In this document: positions 11,619 to 24,103 of the stretch, in pieces
How the letters are laid out: each line of letters begins with the position of its first letter
How positions within the stretch are numbered: the stretch's first letter is position 1
Assembly: GCF_910592395.1 (NCBI RefSeq)
Contig: NC_088326.1
Span: 4,781,001-4,845,000, forward strand
From: Lineus longissimus
Lineage: Eukaryota; Nemertea; Pilidiophora; Heteronemertea; Lineidae
DNA: 64,000 nt
Direction: 5' to 3'
The notes under the pieces: model-generated
What the model was told of the DNA's origin: nothing
The model's database searches: none
What the model saw: the letters and a program-made list of their open reading frames with translations, nothing else
Program-made: the position numbers and the translations under genes

Positions 11619-14600
11619 CTATATTTAATTTTTACTGAAACGAAGACTTCCATTGGGTTTTCTGGCTTCTCGCGCATGCACATGTGAGAGACTGCATCGT
11701 GCCAACTGATCCAGTAGTTGATACTGTGCAATTATGAGTGCAGCACGAGTTGTGATTTGGTTTGTTACATCCATTCGCAATGCCCACGAACAAAACATTT
11801 TGATAGAAAACAAAATACGAAGGGATAAGGCGAACGATTCTGCCAAGCAACATCCCGGCGAATAGGTCATGCACTGACATGTTGGAGCAAAACCACTGGC
11901 CGCGATATAGCTTTCGGACGGGTTTCCAAGAATGGCCCTTCTTGACACATATAAGTTTTGTGCAGATTGATTGGTCCTTGGTGTAATTTTTTTACCAAAA
12001 CTTATGAACAACAATATACACTTAATGTGCACAGTGTTTTAATGAGGGATTTGGCCGCCTGATGCTGCTGGTTGGGTAACCAATGATAACAATGTAACGT
12101 GCATATCGCGATTTTAGTGACGTTTTCCGGTCTTCTTTAAGTGCCCGTTGCTTTCTTTAGCTTAATGTTAATGGTAGTCGATATTATCTTTTGCATGAAC
12201 ACTTTAATAAGACATGGCATGGGATGTGAATCCGTATCCACGTCATTTCAAAATATTTGACTGTCTAAACTTCGTAAACTGATCCTACACTCATACCATG
12301 TCATCGAAGCTGCTATCATCTCCTCGATAAACCTGCCAGACATTTTTACCACACACTCTTAAAAGTAACAATAAGAACAACTAAACATATTGTAGTGCAT
12401 ATTGCACCAACTGGGAAATTAGCAACAATATCACTGAAACGAACCAGTATTTCGTTGTTGTTCTAACTAAAGAAAATAGCAACAAATACTATTGTGGGAT
12501 TAAAATGGTTAAGAATTACTTATTCGGTAGTAAACAAGTTTAAAACAACTGATTTCACAGTCGGTGCAATTGAAAATATCAAAGTAATAAAAAGTTACGA
12601 TAAATAGTCGTTTTACAAATCAATTTAAGAAGTGCACGCTCTTGACTATTTAGGGTGGTATGATTCACGATTGGTGGAGTGTACATTTAGGTCATTTTAA
12701 TTAAGTTTGCTTGTCGCAGGTATGGTTTACCCGGCAAACTATTCAGTCGTATGAGCCTAGGTTTTAAAGCGTGACATGACGTTGAAATTGAGAGGAACGT
12801 ATCTTCCTCATGAAACCATCAGCAAATGTGTTCATATGATCGTTCATTCTGCGATATGTGCAGATTTAGAAGTAATGGCAAAACGGTTGTGCATTACGCA
12901 ATAGGGGAAAGGGGCTTCTCCAGATAAGCAGTTGCTTCAACGGGTAAATTATAGCATGGCTGATTTGATCCTGGCTCTTGCGGTATTTCTTAATCGTAGC
13001 GGCTCCAACAAACGGGGAAATGCAAAATAGCTATTGTCAAGCAGTATCTTGAATTCGCACTCGAGCAGTGCAGAAACGAGACCCGTCCATTACCTAGGGC
13101 CTGCGTATTACTTCTGTCTGCATGGGTTACTATTTTTGTACTGATAAAACCAGAACGGTTTTAATGGCATCCAATGCAAAGAGACTGGCCGTATCGAACT
13201 GTTGCTGCATCGGAGTATTGAGGAACTTTATCAATCAATCTAAAGTTAACTAATTGCGCCCAAATTAAAAGAATTACTTAAGAATCTAAGGCGCATTCTG
13301 GAGCTGATTTATAAAAACAACGGCCCCAAAATGCCTTATACCTGATGCGCGGCTCTACCAAGGTAGGGGTACTCTCTGATCTCAGGGAGTAGGACGACCC
13401 TCGACGAAGTCCCATCATATTACTTATAATACCTGTCACTGGATTCTTGACATACACCATCACAAATGGAACTTGGAGATTGAATATGATCGATATAACC
13501 GTCGTGATGATGACCGTCTTGATGGCCCTTGATTTGGTGCAGAGTCTTGGGGCAGCCATCGGAAACCTCACCGCGATCAGACGATCAACGCTCATCTCTG
13601 CGAGAAAGAGCCCTGAAGCCACGGCGTACATGTATACTGTACAGTAACTTAATCTGAAGCATATGAAAGGAAAAGGTGAATCATATCAATGTTCACTGAA
13701 TCAAGAGTCAGTAAGGGGTCGAACCATTGTAAAAGGGTTCAGCCAGAAGAGGGAGCGAAATAACCAGCAAGATCTCACAGGAGTGAAAGGTTGTAGCGAA
13801 AGGTCACCCTTGTACATTGCGTTTGCATTGATGTACGGGCGAGACTTTTTATGAAAATGCTATCGTGTCTTACCTTTCGGTCACCGTGATTACTTCTGAT
13901 TACGACTGAAAGCAGCGGGTTGTTTTTTTGACACAGAGTCCACCACCAAGTACTAAAATGTCTATAACTAAAATTCTGTCTAAGATTTTTTCGCTGGTCC
14001 CTTCGGTTAAAGCTGATATCGAGTAGTACAGTGGAACCTCCCTTAGCGAGCACCTCTCTGATACGGCCTCTCTCTCTATTTAAGGATACTTCATTTTGCT
14101 CGAAGTTGGTCATTTCAACACTCAATATGACATTTGTAATTAGGACACTTCTCGATTAAGGACAGCATTTCTCGGTCCCAAGGGTCTCCTTGATAGAGAG
14201 GCTATTGTATTTTCAGGGCTGAATAACGTGGTAGACGAGTTCACGTATAGTATCCATACTCTTGCTCCTTGCATACGTCCGTACCACCAGGGTGGTCTTA
14301 ACCATTTGATCTTATCACAGGAAATCATTCTTTCAAGCTGTCGCATGTTATCAACAACCAGTCCGTTCGTTTTCCTACATCCAGATGCGGCACGGTACAA
14401 TCACAAAATATCAAGCCGTGTTTGAACATATTTTTATGCATGCTCATGATGGTACACCTTAGAATCGATGTGCTACTAAAGTTGATGGAATGACCGATAT
14501 GAAAGGATTAAATGAAGTGGCATAACCGTGTAGTTTAATAGTTTCATTAGGCATCAAAGGCGCGAGTGACTTCGAACGTGTACCCCTTCAAACCAGTATT

Positions 14601-15019
14601 TGACACGTTTGATTCTGTGCACGCGTTTCATGGGTTACGTATGATATATCTAGAAGTTGTTCATATTAATATTCGCTAAACTGTGCCTACCTGAATAATG
14701 CCTCTCTCAGGTCTTCCTCGAATTGTCCCAGCTCAAAGTAAACTACCGGTTGAAAAACCGCGTGTTGAATGAGCATCAAAGTGTCCGCCACGGCCATCGC
14801 CTTCATGTAGATACACGGGGAGAGCGCACGGTTGTGTTTCCTATTCGCCACCAGGATAGAAAGGATATTTCCCGGTACGCCCATCGCTACTGGCAATATC
14901 CACAGGTAACGAGTCAAAATTTGGTAGGCCAGAAACAACATGGGGTACAGTGGTTGAGGTGTCTCGGTATTCTCGTAGTCTAGAAGACTTGCGGTGATAG
15001 ATGAGCTAGAGGGTTTCAT
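11062..15019 (-). CDS. GPCR gene B: intact three-exon class A receptor, 368 aa
   Basis: Join of 15019-14691, 13653-13433 and 11618-11062 (TGA included) gives 1107 nt and 368 residues. Landmarks: N1.50 at 51 in GVPGN, D2.50 at 79 in VADT, DRL in place of DRY at 133-135, P5.50 at 231 (FGPFVV), P6.50 at 292 (CVTSLP), NFYMY in place of NPxxY at 338-342, and a Cys pair at 364-365 that could be palmitoylated. The connecting loop between TM5 and TM6 (about 248-277) is basic. There is no Cys at 3.25 and none in extracellular loop 2, so the usual disulfide is absent. The overall pattern resembles neuropeptide-type orphan receptors of invertebrates. The ligand and G protein are unknown. This is the best-preserved reference copy in the array. 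Confidence 0.88.
13433..13653 (-). CDS. Gene B exon 2 (TM3, ICL2, TM4)
   Basis: 221 nt between acceptor GCTTCAG|A and donor GACAG|GTATTA. It starts by completing the Arg codon (R-L-S-Y-C) and contains TM3 with DRL, then TM4 with FNLQVPFVM. It ends one base into a Val codon. The same length and phases occur in A, C, D and E. Confidence 0.85.
14027..14209. mobile_element. pogo/Tigger-like MITE remnant, copy in gene B intron 1
   Basis: Begins TACAGTGGAACCTCCC and ends with ATAGAGAGGCTATTGTA. It is orthologous in position to the copies in genes A and D. Confidence 0.55.
14691..15019 (-). CDS. Gene B exon 1 (N-terminus, TM1, ICL1, TM2)
   Basis: 329 nt from the ATG at 15019 to donor TTCAG|GTAGGC, leaving two bases of an Arg codon. 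The short acidic N-terminus is about 30 residues and has no N-x-S/T sequon. TM1 spans about 36-58 and TM2 about 69-92. Confidence 0.85.
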
Positions 15020-16443
15020 TGCGGAGCTACCTCGGAAAAATAAATTTCGATGACGTTACGAAACACCAGATTAGGCTAATAAAGGCCACGCTGCACAGGA
15101 GTCTTTCCGTGTCTCTCTGTAACCATTTCATGACACGCAATTCAATTACACACATCGGCAACTTTATATCTTATGTTTAGAACTTTGGTAACAAAATACT
15201 TGTATTCACTTGACACGCCAACATGTTAATCTGAAGCTCCCAGGAATGTGAAAGTATGTTTTTTTCTCGAACCAGTTTGTTTGCATAGCTTGTTCAGTTG
15301 TTATCCGACTCCCTGTTGTTGGCAGTACCAAAACCAAAATTAAGCTTTTTATGACGAGGGCTAAGGTCAAAGGACTACTATATACCTGAACACCACCGCG
15401 GTCCGCCGCTGTGGCGAAATTTTAAGCCTTCGTAGCTACCTCTGCCGCCAAACCCAAGTAGAACTTGTTCGGCTTGAAGTCAGATGAACAACAAAGGTGA
15501 TAAAGTAATTAATTCCATTGTAGATTTCTCTTCAAAGCATCAACATCATTTGCTGGTGGTGAATAATTTTCATGGTGCATTTTCATTTCCTCTCAGTCCG
15601 GGAACGACAACTGTACAGAAATGCTTTCCTTTAAGCTACATAGAAGAATGTCTGATCACCACAGCATTCCTTGCATGGCCTTTCCATGTTGTCTCGGGGT
15701 ATTTATTGCAGGTCACTTCAAATACAAGCTCTGTATAGTTGTAATTGGAGCATTTTTTGAATGACGTGTGTGACTAACGTTACAGGTTCTGAAATTAACG
15801 ACCCTAGGCCTTTAACAAGAGACCAAACACGATTTAGATCGATCCAGATCGGTCTAAGGTTGGTCTGCCTTGTATAAACTCGCGTGAATGTGATCTGGTC
15901 TGGTTCGATGTACGGGTCATACTTGCGTCATCGATGTGATTCGGTCTGGTTGTGGTCTGGTCGAGTTCGGTTTGGTTGGGCCCCTGTAAACGGCTTATAT
16001 AATCTCTTACAGCGCACTTCATAGAGGCATTATAATACCCTTACCGCTCCTCAGTCGGTACCAGAGCAATTGATGCATCACCAAGTCACCCGCGAGTTTC
16101 TGAATGGAACCCTGTTGCAGGCCCTGTTGTCCACATGTTCGCCAGGCCGAAAGATTAACTGAGCAGGTTGATGCATCATGAAGTCATGCGCGAGTTTCTG
16201 AATGGAACCCTGTGGCAGGCCTGGCCTATTGTTCACATTGATGTTCATTAGGCCCAGACTAGCTTTCCGACCTGCACCGGACTTATCAAAAGGAAATGAG
16301 AAGGTCAATTTTCACCTACCGAGAAAACGTAAAATATAAGCCGAAACGTTGTTTGTGCGAAATCCTCTTTCAGCTTTACTTGCCGCAGGGGAAAAAACTG
16401 TCTCATGATTCAGGGGTCCGTAAGTCAAGGTGGAACAGCACGA
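15020..16443. other. Intergenic between gene C (3' end) and gene B (5' end)
   Basis: Bases 15020-15740 are the upstream block shared with the other receptor copies. Bases 15810-15990 hold the GGTCTGGT-rich interspersed segment. Bases 16070-16250 contain a local direct duplication of about 80 bp (each half includes CGCGAGTTTCTGAATGGAAC), also present at 59955-60130. The remainder is the 3' flank of gene C. No gene is seen. Confidence 0.5.
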
Positions 16444-19400
16444 TTATGATTTGAAGCAACAATGGAATGATTCTCTTAATACATCGCGCAAATCTTTTCG
16501 GTATTTCGCACCGCCCCCTATACAGTACATATAAAAATTAATTGCATAATTGAAAAACCACAGATTTACTACAACGAAGACCTCGACGAGATACCGCAGG
16601 TTCCAATAGACTTCATCCATTTTGTAAATCTCCCCGATAGCTGGTAGATCCATCAACACATGGTGCAGTCGAAATGGAAGTGACGTCACGCAATATGCCA
16701 GGCTAACAAATATGAGCATGCGCGTTAGGTGTTGCTGTTCCTTCAGTTTCCCCTGACCTTGACCTTCTCTGATAGTTCCGCTCATCTTTGCCCGCTGCGC
16801 TGATGCCTTTTTAACCGTGGCAATAATGACTAAATTTGCTCCGATTATGACGACGAACGGGCCGAAAGTTGCCATAAACATTTGTGCCAATGAGGCAACA
16901 ATCTCGATTTGTGGGTATTCTTGGACTTGGATGATGAGAATTTCGGTGCCTGAGAAATATAATGGTATTTTTTTCGTAAACAAAAACAAGGCCACGTAGA
17001 CTTTACTTAAACTTTACTTAATGTACACGATGATTGATAGAGGGCTCTGGCCTGATGCTGCAGAGTGGATAAACAATGATAACCATGTAACGTGCATATC
17101 GCGATTTCAGTGATGTTTTCAAGTGTTCTTCAAGTGTCCATTGATTTCTTTAGCGTGCTGTTAGTGGCAGTTGATATAACATTTTGCATGAAAACTTTAA
17201 TAAGATATGGCATAGGATGTGAATCCATATCCACGTCATTTCAAAATATTTGACTATCATCATCTCCTTGATAAACCTGCCAGACATTTTTACCGCATAA
17301 TCTAAAAAATTATCAATAAAAACAACTACACATCATGTAGTACATATTGCACCAACTGGGAAATAAGTAACATTACCAGTGAAACTGACCAGTATTTCGT
17401 TATTATTACTGGGGGAAATGATATATATATATAGGAGAATCTTGAATTCACACCGTACCAGTGCAGAGTCGAGACTCTTCCATTACCTAGGGCCTGCGTA
17501 TTACTGCTCTCTGCCTGGGTTACTATTTTGTTACTGATATAACCTGGACGGTTTTAATGGCAGCCAATGCAAGCACAGAGACTGGCCCTATCGAACTGTT
17601 GATGCATCGGAGTATTGAGGGACTTTCTCAATCGATCTAAAGTTAACTAGTATTGCGCCCCAATTAGAATAATTACTTTAGGAATCTTAGCCGCATTCTG
17701 GAGCTGATTTATAGAAACACCGGCCCCCAAATGCCTTACACCTGGTGCGCGGCTCTACCAAGGTAGGTGTGCTCTCTGATCTCAGGGAGTAGGACGACCT
17801 TCGACGAAGTTTCACCATCTCACTCATACATACCTATCACTGGATTCTTGACATACACCATCACAAATGGAACTTGGAGATTGAATATTATCGATATAAC
17901 CATCGTGATGATGACCGTCTTGATGGCCCTTGATTTGGTGCATAGTCTTGGGGCAGCCATCGGAAACCTCACCGCGATCAGACGATCAACGCTCATCTCT
18001 GCGAGAAAGAGCCCTGAAGCCACGGCGTACATGTATACTGTACAGTAATGTAACCTAAAAAGAAAGGGTTGCTGAATCAAGTATCGGTATGGAGTCAAAG
18101 CATTGTAAAGGGGTCCTGGCAGAAGAGGGAGCAAAAATCCAAAGAGGTCTCGAAGAAGCGAAAGCCCCTCCCCTCCTGTACCTTGCCTAGTACAATGTTG
18201 TATAGGGGCGAACTTGTGAAGTGATAAAAATGCTGAAATTTCTTACCTTTGGTGCGTATGGGACCTCCGTTGTTTTTCTCTCCTACATCTACATGTACCT
18301 TAACCCTTCATTGACACAATGTGGCCTAATGAAAACTCTGAGTTGTGACACTCGACAGCAGCGGGTTCTTTTTTTGACACAGAGTTCACTCTGAGTCGTG
18401 ACACTCGTCAGTCAGGACTGAAAGCAGCAGGTTGTTTTTTGACACAACTTTATTAATTTCACAATTTTCGACAGAAAGGCCCTTAGTATATGACTCATAC
18501 TCACGTCATGACCCAGTAACCAGTATGTAAAGATCTGCTTCCTGCATGCCAACCCCCCGAAAAAAATCAATTGATTTTAATTCCTCCAGAGCTTTGCCCG
18601 AAATTCTTTCATATCATGCCTGATTTATATGGGGACTTATATAGGGATATTTTTCTTTCACCAAGACTCAATATGACAGTTATGATCTGATACACAAACC
18701 TTTGAAATGACTCCTAAAGTTAGCTTTTATCACTGAATCTAAATACCGTTCTCTTCTGAAATTGACCTCAAGAGAAGAATACAACTCCAACTTACTTTTG
18801 CATTTAACTTCATCAATCAAATTACGTTCTAACGAGTCTCTAATCTTCAACCTCGTTTTCTCCACAAAGGAACATGGACAAAATGCCCACCAAATACCTG
18901 CTTATACAAAGCATATCCTCTCCAGGCTTTTGGAGGTAATGTGGTCATTCTTAAAATAACTCACATCCATAAGCGATGGCAAAATACGAATGATTTGATA
19001 GGTGGTTTGGTGGAGATACATAAAAAGACGAAATGTTTTAAACACAGATTTGTCAGCGTTAGCATTAGTCAACCAAGCTCACCCCAGCATGCGTATGGCA
19101 GGATACCTGTCCCAAGTAATCCCCACCCACGCGGCCATTCACGATTCTACACTCAAGCAATTTACAAACGTCAAGTAACAAAATTCCGACAAAAAACATT
19201 CAACCGAGAATCCCCATTACACGAGATCTTAATGTCTCCCACACCGGTGTATCTAGTACCTGATCAAAAAAGAGTGAGTATTTTGACAATCATCAAAATC
19301 GTCCATTAGCAGAACACACCCAAGCTGACTTTATTTCTGATATCCATCTCCCAAAAGACTGAAAGCATCAAAATCAGGTGATGCTGTGTACACGCTAGAC

Positions 19401-22400
19401 TCTGTTGGTGGTCTGTACACAAAACACATGTAAGTGTCATCTTCAGTACCAAAAAAAGATTTTAGCAACTTTAACCAGGCACAGTAAGCATTTATCTCCA
19501 ATAACTTCACGCCATGTCGAATATCTTCTCGAACTAAAACAGTGGTACCAACTGATGACTTGCCCCTACCATCCCCACTGTACTTTATCCCAGGTTTCGA
19601 AAACTGAATATAATAATCTACATTTGTTATCTCATCTATTCTTGTGGAACGTCTCTAAGCATGCAAATATGTGAACATCTTTACTAGTATCATCGGTATC
19701 TGACCACTCCAGTTTACAACTGGTTGTTGAAGTAAATAATCAAACTAATAAAAAGTCCGATAACAATGATAGAAAGGCGGTAAAAATCCAGTTATGGGAC
19801 AGTGTCGCTCAAGACGACATTGTGAGGTATCAGGAAGTATTAACAGTCAAATTAGGCGAAATAAATGTTCCCTTTCATGCACTTAGGTGTAATAATTACT
19901 CGTGTACGAACCACACTGGGGATATAGAAAAATTCCACGATGATATAGTATCGGCATGTGTTAGGGCAGGTGATGAAACCATACCTTTTAGTAATAAGAG
20001 TACCTTTCGCGCTAGAGCTGGTTGAGACGAAGAAATCAGTGAGCAAAAGAGACGGGCTCAGTTTTGGCATGAGTTATGGAAGGAAAATGGGAGACCAAGA
20101 AATGGTTACGTCGCAGACATACGTCGCAACACTAGGGCACAATATCATTTAGCGGTAAAACGGGTGAAAAAGAATCAAGATAAGGTAGCTGCAGATAAAA
20201 TTGGCAAACTCATCTAGGGGTAAGAGTAGTAAGGAATTCCGGACAGATGTAAAGAAAATAAAAGGTACAGGTCGTGTCACACCTAATACTGTGGACGGTG
20301 TTAAGGGGAGTGAGGCGATATGTCAAGTTTTTGCAAATAAATTCAGTAGGTTATACAACTCAGTTCCGTATGAAGTTGATGAAATGCATGAGTTGAAAAT
20401 GTGTCTAAATGATAGTATTTTACAAAATTGCTGAGTTGGTCAATGCCAAAATGATCATCGAGTTTATGTGCAGGAAGTTTTTCAGGGGGTGAAACAGCTT
20501 AAAGCGGGAAAAAAAGACAGTATTTCAGACATTAGATCTGATCATTTTATGAATGGTGGTCCCAAACGTTATACGTATACATGTATATCGTTTCTGCTTA
20601 GTTCGATGATCTCACATGGTTACTGTCCTACCAATTTTACAAGGTCTTAGGTAATACCGATACCTAAAAATAATAGGAAGTCTTTATGTTCATCAGAGAA
20701 TTATAGAGGTATTTCTTTGAGCAGCATTATTGGCAAGATTCTCGATAACATCCTTTTAAAGAAGTACGATTCTATTTTATCTACATCTGACTCCCAGTTT
20801 GGTTTTAAGGCTGGGATGTCAACGGCTACATGCAGCACTGATGTGAATGAGGTTATAGAATATTACAATAGCTGCAAAACTGCAGTCTACTGTGTTATGC
20901 TTGATGCAAGTCGGGCCTTCGCTTGTGTTCATTTCATTAAATTATTTAGGGTATTGATGAAGAAAAGCCTGTGCCCTTTAATTGCACGACTTCTGGCCAA
21001 TTTATATACAAATCAGATCACGCAAGTAAAGTGGGGTGAGGTTTTATCGATGGAATTCTCAGTTAGGAATGGTGTGAAACAAGGGGGTGTATTATCACCA
21101 GTATTGTTCGGTATATATCTTGACGAACTTTCAGATAAATTGGGTAAATCTGGGGTTGGCTGCCACATTGGCAGCATGTTCTTTGACGCCTTTGCCTATG
21201 CAGATGATGTCATCATTTTAGCGCCGTCATTAATCGGGCTTAGGAAAATGTTGAAGGTTGCAAGTGAGTTCTCGCTTGAGTATATGATTTCTTTCAACGC
21301 GTTGAAAAGCAAATTTCTTGTATTTGGGTGTAATGATCTTCCACCCGTGGTGGTTTTTCAAGGTAATGCAATCAGAGTATCCCAAGAGGAAATTCATTTA
21401 GGGATACTTCTGGGTCATGACGTACGACGTAGGCGGATACAACTATGTATAAATGATCTTTATAAACGCACGAACATTTTAATGTCTCAGTTTAGATTTG
21501 CCAACTACAGCACAAGTTATAGACTATTTAAAAACGTCTGTATGTCCTTATATGGATACCAACTATTAGACATGTCAAAACCGTATATGGAAGACCTCAA
21601 CATCGCATGGCGTAAATGCATCTGACAGGTATTGTGTCTCTCTTACCGTACACATAATGAGCTATTAACAGATATCATATATATATATATATATATATAA
21701 AGGATGAATCGTTACTGCATTGAGAAAGGCCATGAACATTCCACGACCAACACGGAAAGCTTGATTAGGCTTCTTCAAAGGCATCAACGAGTAAATGCCA
21801 GAATAAATGCAAGAGAGTTTCCCCACGAGAAACATAGTTTTCCATATAATGTTCATAAAACAAAGAGTCAAAAACATAAACATTCTTAGGTTTAAACTTC
21901 CCAACACTAAGCGTTCTCTCCGAAAACTTCACATAAAACGGTACACTAAAGGACCGATGGGCTACTAAAGTTAATAAAATGAAACGAGAAAAAACCCGTA
22001 TGAAGGAATTTAATGAAGTGGGAAAACCATGTAGTAAAATCGTCTCATTAGGAGCCATAGGCGCCAATGATCATGGTGATTAAGAACGGGTGACCCTTCA
22101 AACCCGTATTTCACATGTTTAATTCTGTGCACGCGTTTGATAGATTATGTATAGAGAAGGTGTTATAATTGATATTAGTTAGACCGTGTGCCGACCTGAA
22201 AAATGCCTCTCTCCGGTCTTCATCGACATATCCCAACTTAAAGTAAACTACCGGGTGATAAACCGCGTTTTGAATGAGCATCAAAGTGTCCACCACGGCC
22301 ATCGCCTTCATGTAGATACACGGGGAGAGCGCACGGTTGTGTTTCCTATTCGCCACCAGGATGGAAAGGATGTTTCCCGGCACGCCCATCGCTACTGGTA

Positions 22401-22524
22401 ACATCCACAGATAACGAGTCAAGATCTGGTAGGCCAGAAACAACATTGGATACAGTCGTTGAGGTAAATCGGCAATCTCGTAGTCTAGAAGACTTGCGGT
22501 GATAGATGAACTAGGGGGTTTCAT
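16444..22524 (-). CDS. GPCR gene C: intact three-exon class A receptor, 368 aa, with 4.1-kb first intron
   Basis: Join of 22524-22196 (329 nt), 18054-17834 (221 nt) and 17000-16444 (557 nt) gives 368 residues with no stop. It has the same landmarks as gene B: GVPGN, VADT, DRL, FGPFVV, CVTSLP and NFYMY. The exon 2 acceptor is TTTTTAG|G and its donor is GATAG|GTATGT. The exon 1 donor is GTCGGC instead of GTAGGC, so splicing of exon 1 may be weaker. TM6-ECL3 differs from B (RLHHVLMDL against RLYYMMMDL), a likely ligand-side difference. Intron 1 contains the antisense reverse transcriptase at 19690-21640 and a retroelement fragment at 18440-19660. If the long intron prevents correct splicing this would be a pseudogene, but the reading frame gives no sign of decay. 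Confidence 0.8.
18440..19660 (-). mobile_element. Internally deleted copy of the intron 1 retrotransposon, endonuclease part retained
   Basis: 18440-18870 matches 370-860 (the 3' part of the element) and 19290-19520 matches 2700-2930. The reverse transcriptase is missing. On the minus strand 19650-19290 reads as an APE endonuclease fragment: a GKSSVGTTVLVREDIRHGV stretch, then CFVYRPP, then a degenerate terminal GDF motif. This copy extends further upstream into the endonuclease than the copies at 190-2955 and 27500-30196. Confidence 0.65.
19690..21640 (+). pseudogene. Plus-strand non-LTR reverse transcriptase, nearly complete palm, antisense in gene C intron 1
   Basis: This element differs from the minus-strand one. 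From 19822 it reads an N-terminal region with a zinc-finger-like C-x4-C-x3-H segment and an NGRPRNGYVADIRR linker, then the VKQLKAGKKDSISD segment, VIPIPKNNRK, ENYRGISLSSIIGKILD and the palm. Motif A is LDASRAF, motif B is VKQGGVLSP and motif C is YADDV, all intact. The last frame (20651-21625) is open for 325 codons. Defects seen are TGA at a Trp position near 20023, a frameshift near 20195, TGA near 20432 and TAG at 20648. An AT dinucleotide run follows the end. The clade is not assigned. The few lesions suggest a younger insertion than the neighbouring retroelement. Confidence 0.8.
21673..21700. repeat. AT dinucleotide microsatellite at the retroelement 3' end
   Basis: An uninterrupted run of about 12 AT units lies just downstream of the plus-strand reverse transcriptase. 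It may be the element's tail or an expansion of it. Confidence 0.8.
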
Positions 22525-24103
22525 TGCGGAGCCACCTAATTAAGATGACATTTCGAAACAGCAGATTAGGCTAATAAAGGCCACGCTGCACAGGAGTCTT
22601 TCAGTGTCTCTCTGTAACGATTTCATGACACGCATTTCAATAACCCACATGGAAACTTTATATCTTATGTTTCAAACTTTGGTAACAAAATACTTCTATT
22701 CACTTGACACGCCAACATGTTAATCTGAAGCTCCTAGGTATGCGAAAGCATGTTTTTTTCTCGAACCAGTTTGTTTGCATAGCTTGTTCAGTCGTTAGCC
22801 GGCTCCCTGGTGCTGGCAGTACCAAAACCAAAATGAAGCTTTTATGACGAGAACTAAGGTCAAATGACTATTATATAGCTGGACATCACCGCGGTCCGCC
22901 ATTGCGGAGAAATTTTAAGCCTTCGTAGCTAACTCTGGCGCCCAACTCCAGTAGAACTTGTCCGGCTTGAGGACAGATGAACAACAAGAGTGATACAGGA
23001 ATAAATTCCATTGTAGCTTCCTCTCTCAAAGCATCAACCAATAATTTGTTGGTGGTGAATAATTTTCATGGTGCATTTTCATTTCCTCTCAGTCCGGGAA
23101 AGACAACTGTACAGAAATGCCTTTCTTTATGCTACATAGAAGAATGTCTGATCACCACAGAGCACTCCTTGGATGGCCTTTCCATGTCGTCTCGGGAACA
23201 TTTATTGCAGGTCACTTCAAATTCAAGCTCTCAGAAAAAGTAATGAAATCAAATGCGAAAAATGGCTGTTCTGATTACTTATAACACGCCCGTAGTGTTG
23301 TATAATTCAATAAAAGAGAAGACCTTTGAACTTACTAGCGCTTTTGGTTTAATATTTTTTGTACCTATTCAGCGCTGTTATACTACTTTAGAGTGTTTAG
23401 TGTAAGATCTGTTAAAAATGAGTTTGGCATCTTAGGATAATTACAAGTGTTTTGCGTAACATGGTCAAATTAATAGCGGGTAGATGGCAAGGAATAGTCG
23501 CAAGTGGAGCATTTTCAGAATGACGTGTGTGACAACGTTTCAGGTTCTGAAATTAACAACCCTAGGGCCGTTAAGAAGAGACCGAAACCGATTTAGATCG
23601 ATCCAGTTCGGTCTGAGGTTGGTCTGCCTTGTATAAACTCGCGTGAATGAGATCTGGTCTGGTACGATTTACGGATCATACTTGCGTCATCGATGTGATT
23701 CGGTCTGGTTGTGGTCTGGTCGAGTTTGGTTTGGTTGGGCCCCTGTAAACAGCCCATAATCTCTAAAAGCAAACTTCGTACAAGCTATGCAATGCCCTTA
23801 CGGCTCCTCAGTCGGTGCTAGAGCAATTGATGCAACATCAAGTCATGCGCGAGTTTCTGAATGGAACCCTGTTGCAGGCCTGGCCTATTGTCCACATCGA
23901 TGTTCATTAGGGCGAGTCTAGCTTTCTGTCCTGCACCAGATTTATAAACAGCCAATAGGAAGATAAATTTTCACCTCCCGAGAAAATGTAAAATAAAGGC
24001 CCAAACGTTGTTCGTGCGAAATCCTCTTTCAGCTTTGCTTACTGCAAGGGAAAAAAGCTGTCTCATGATTCAGGGGTCCGTAAGTCAAGGTGGAACAGCA
24101 CGA
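22525..24103. other. Intergenic between gene D (3' end) and gene C (5' end)
   Basis: The shared upstream block occupies 22525-23370, the GGTCTGGT-rich segment lies at about 23580-23750 and the shared 3' flank follows. The layout is the same as 9471-11061. No further gene is seen. Confidence 0.5.
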
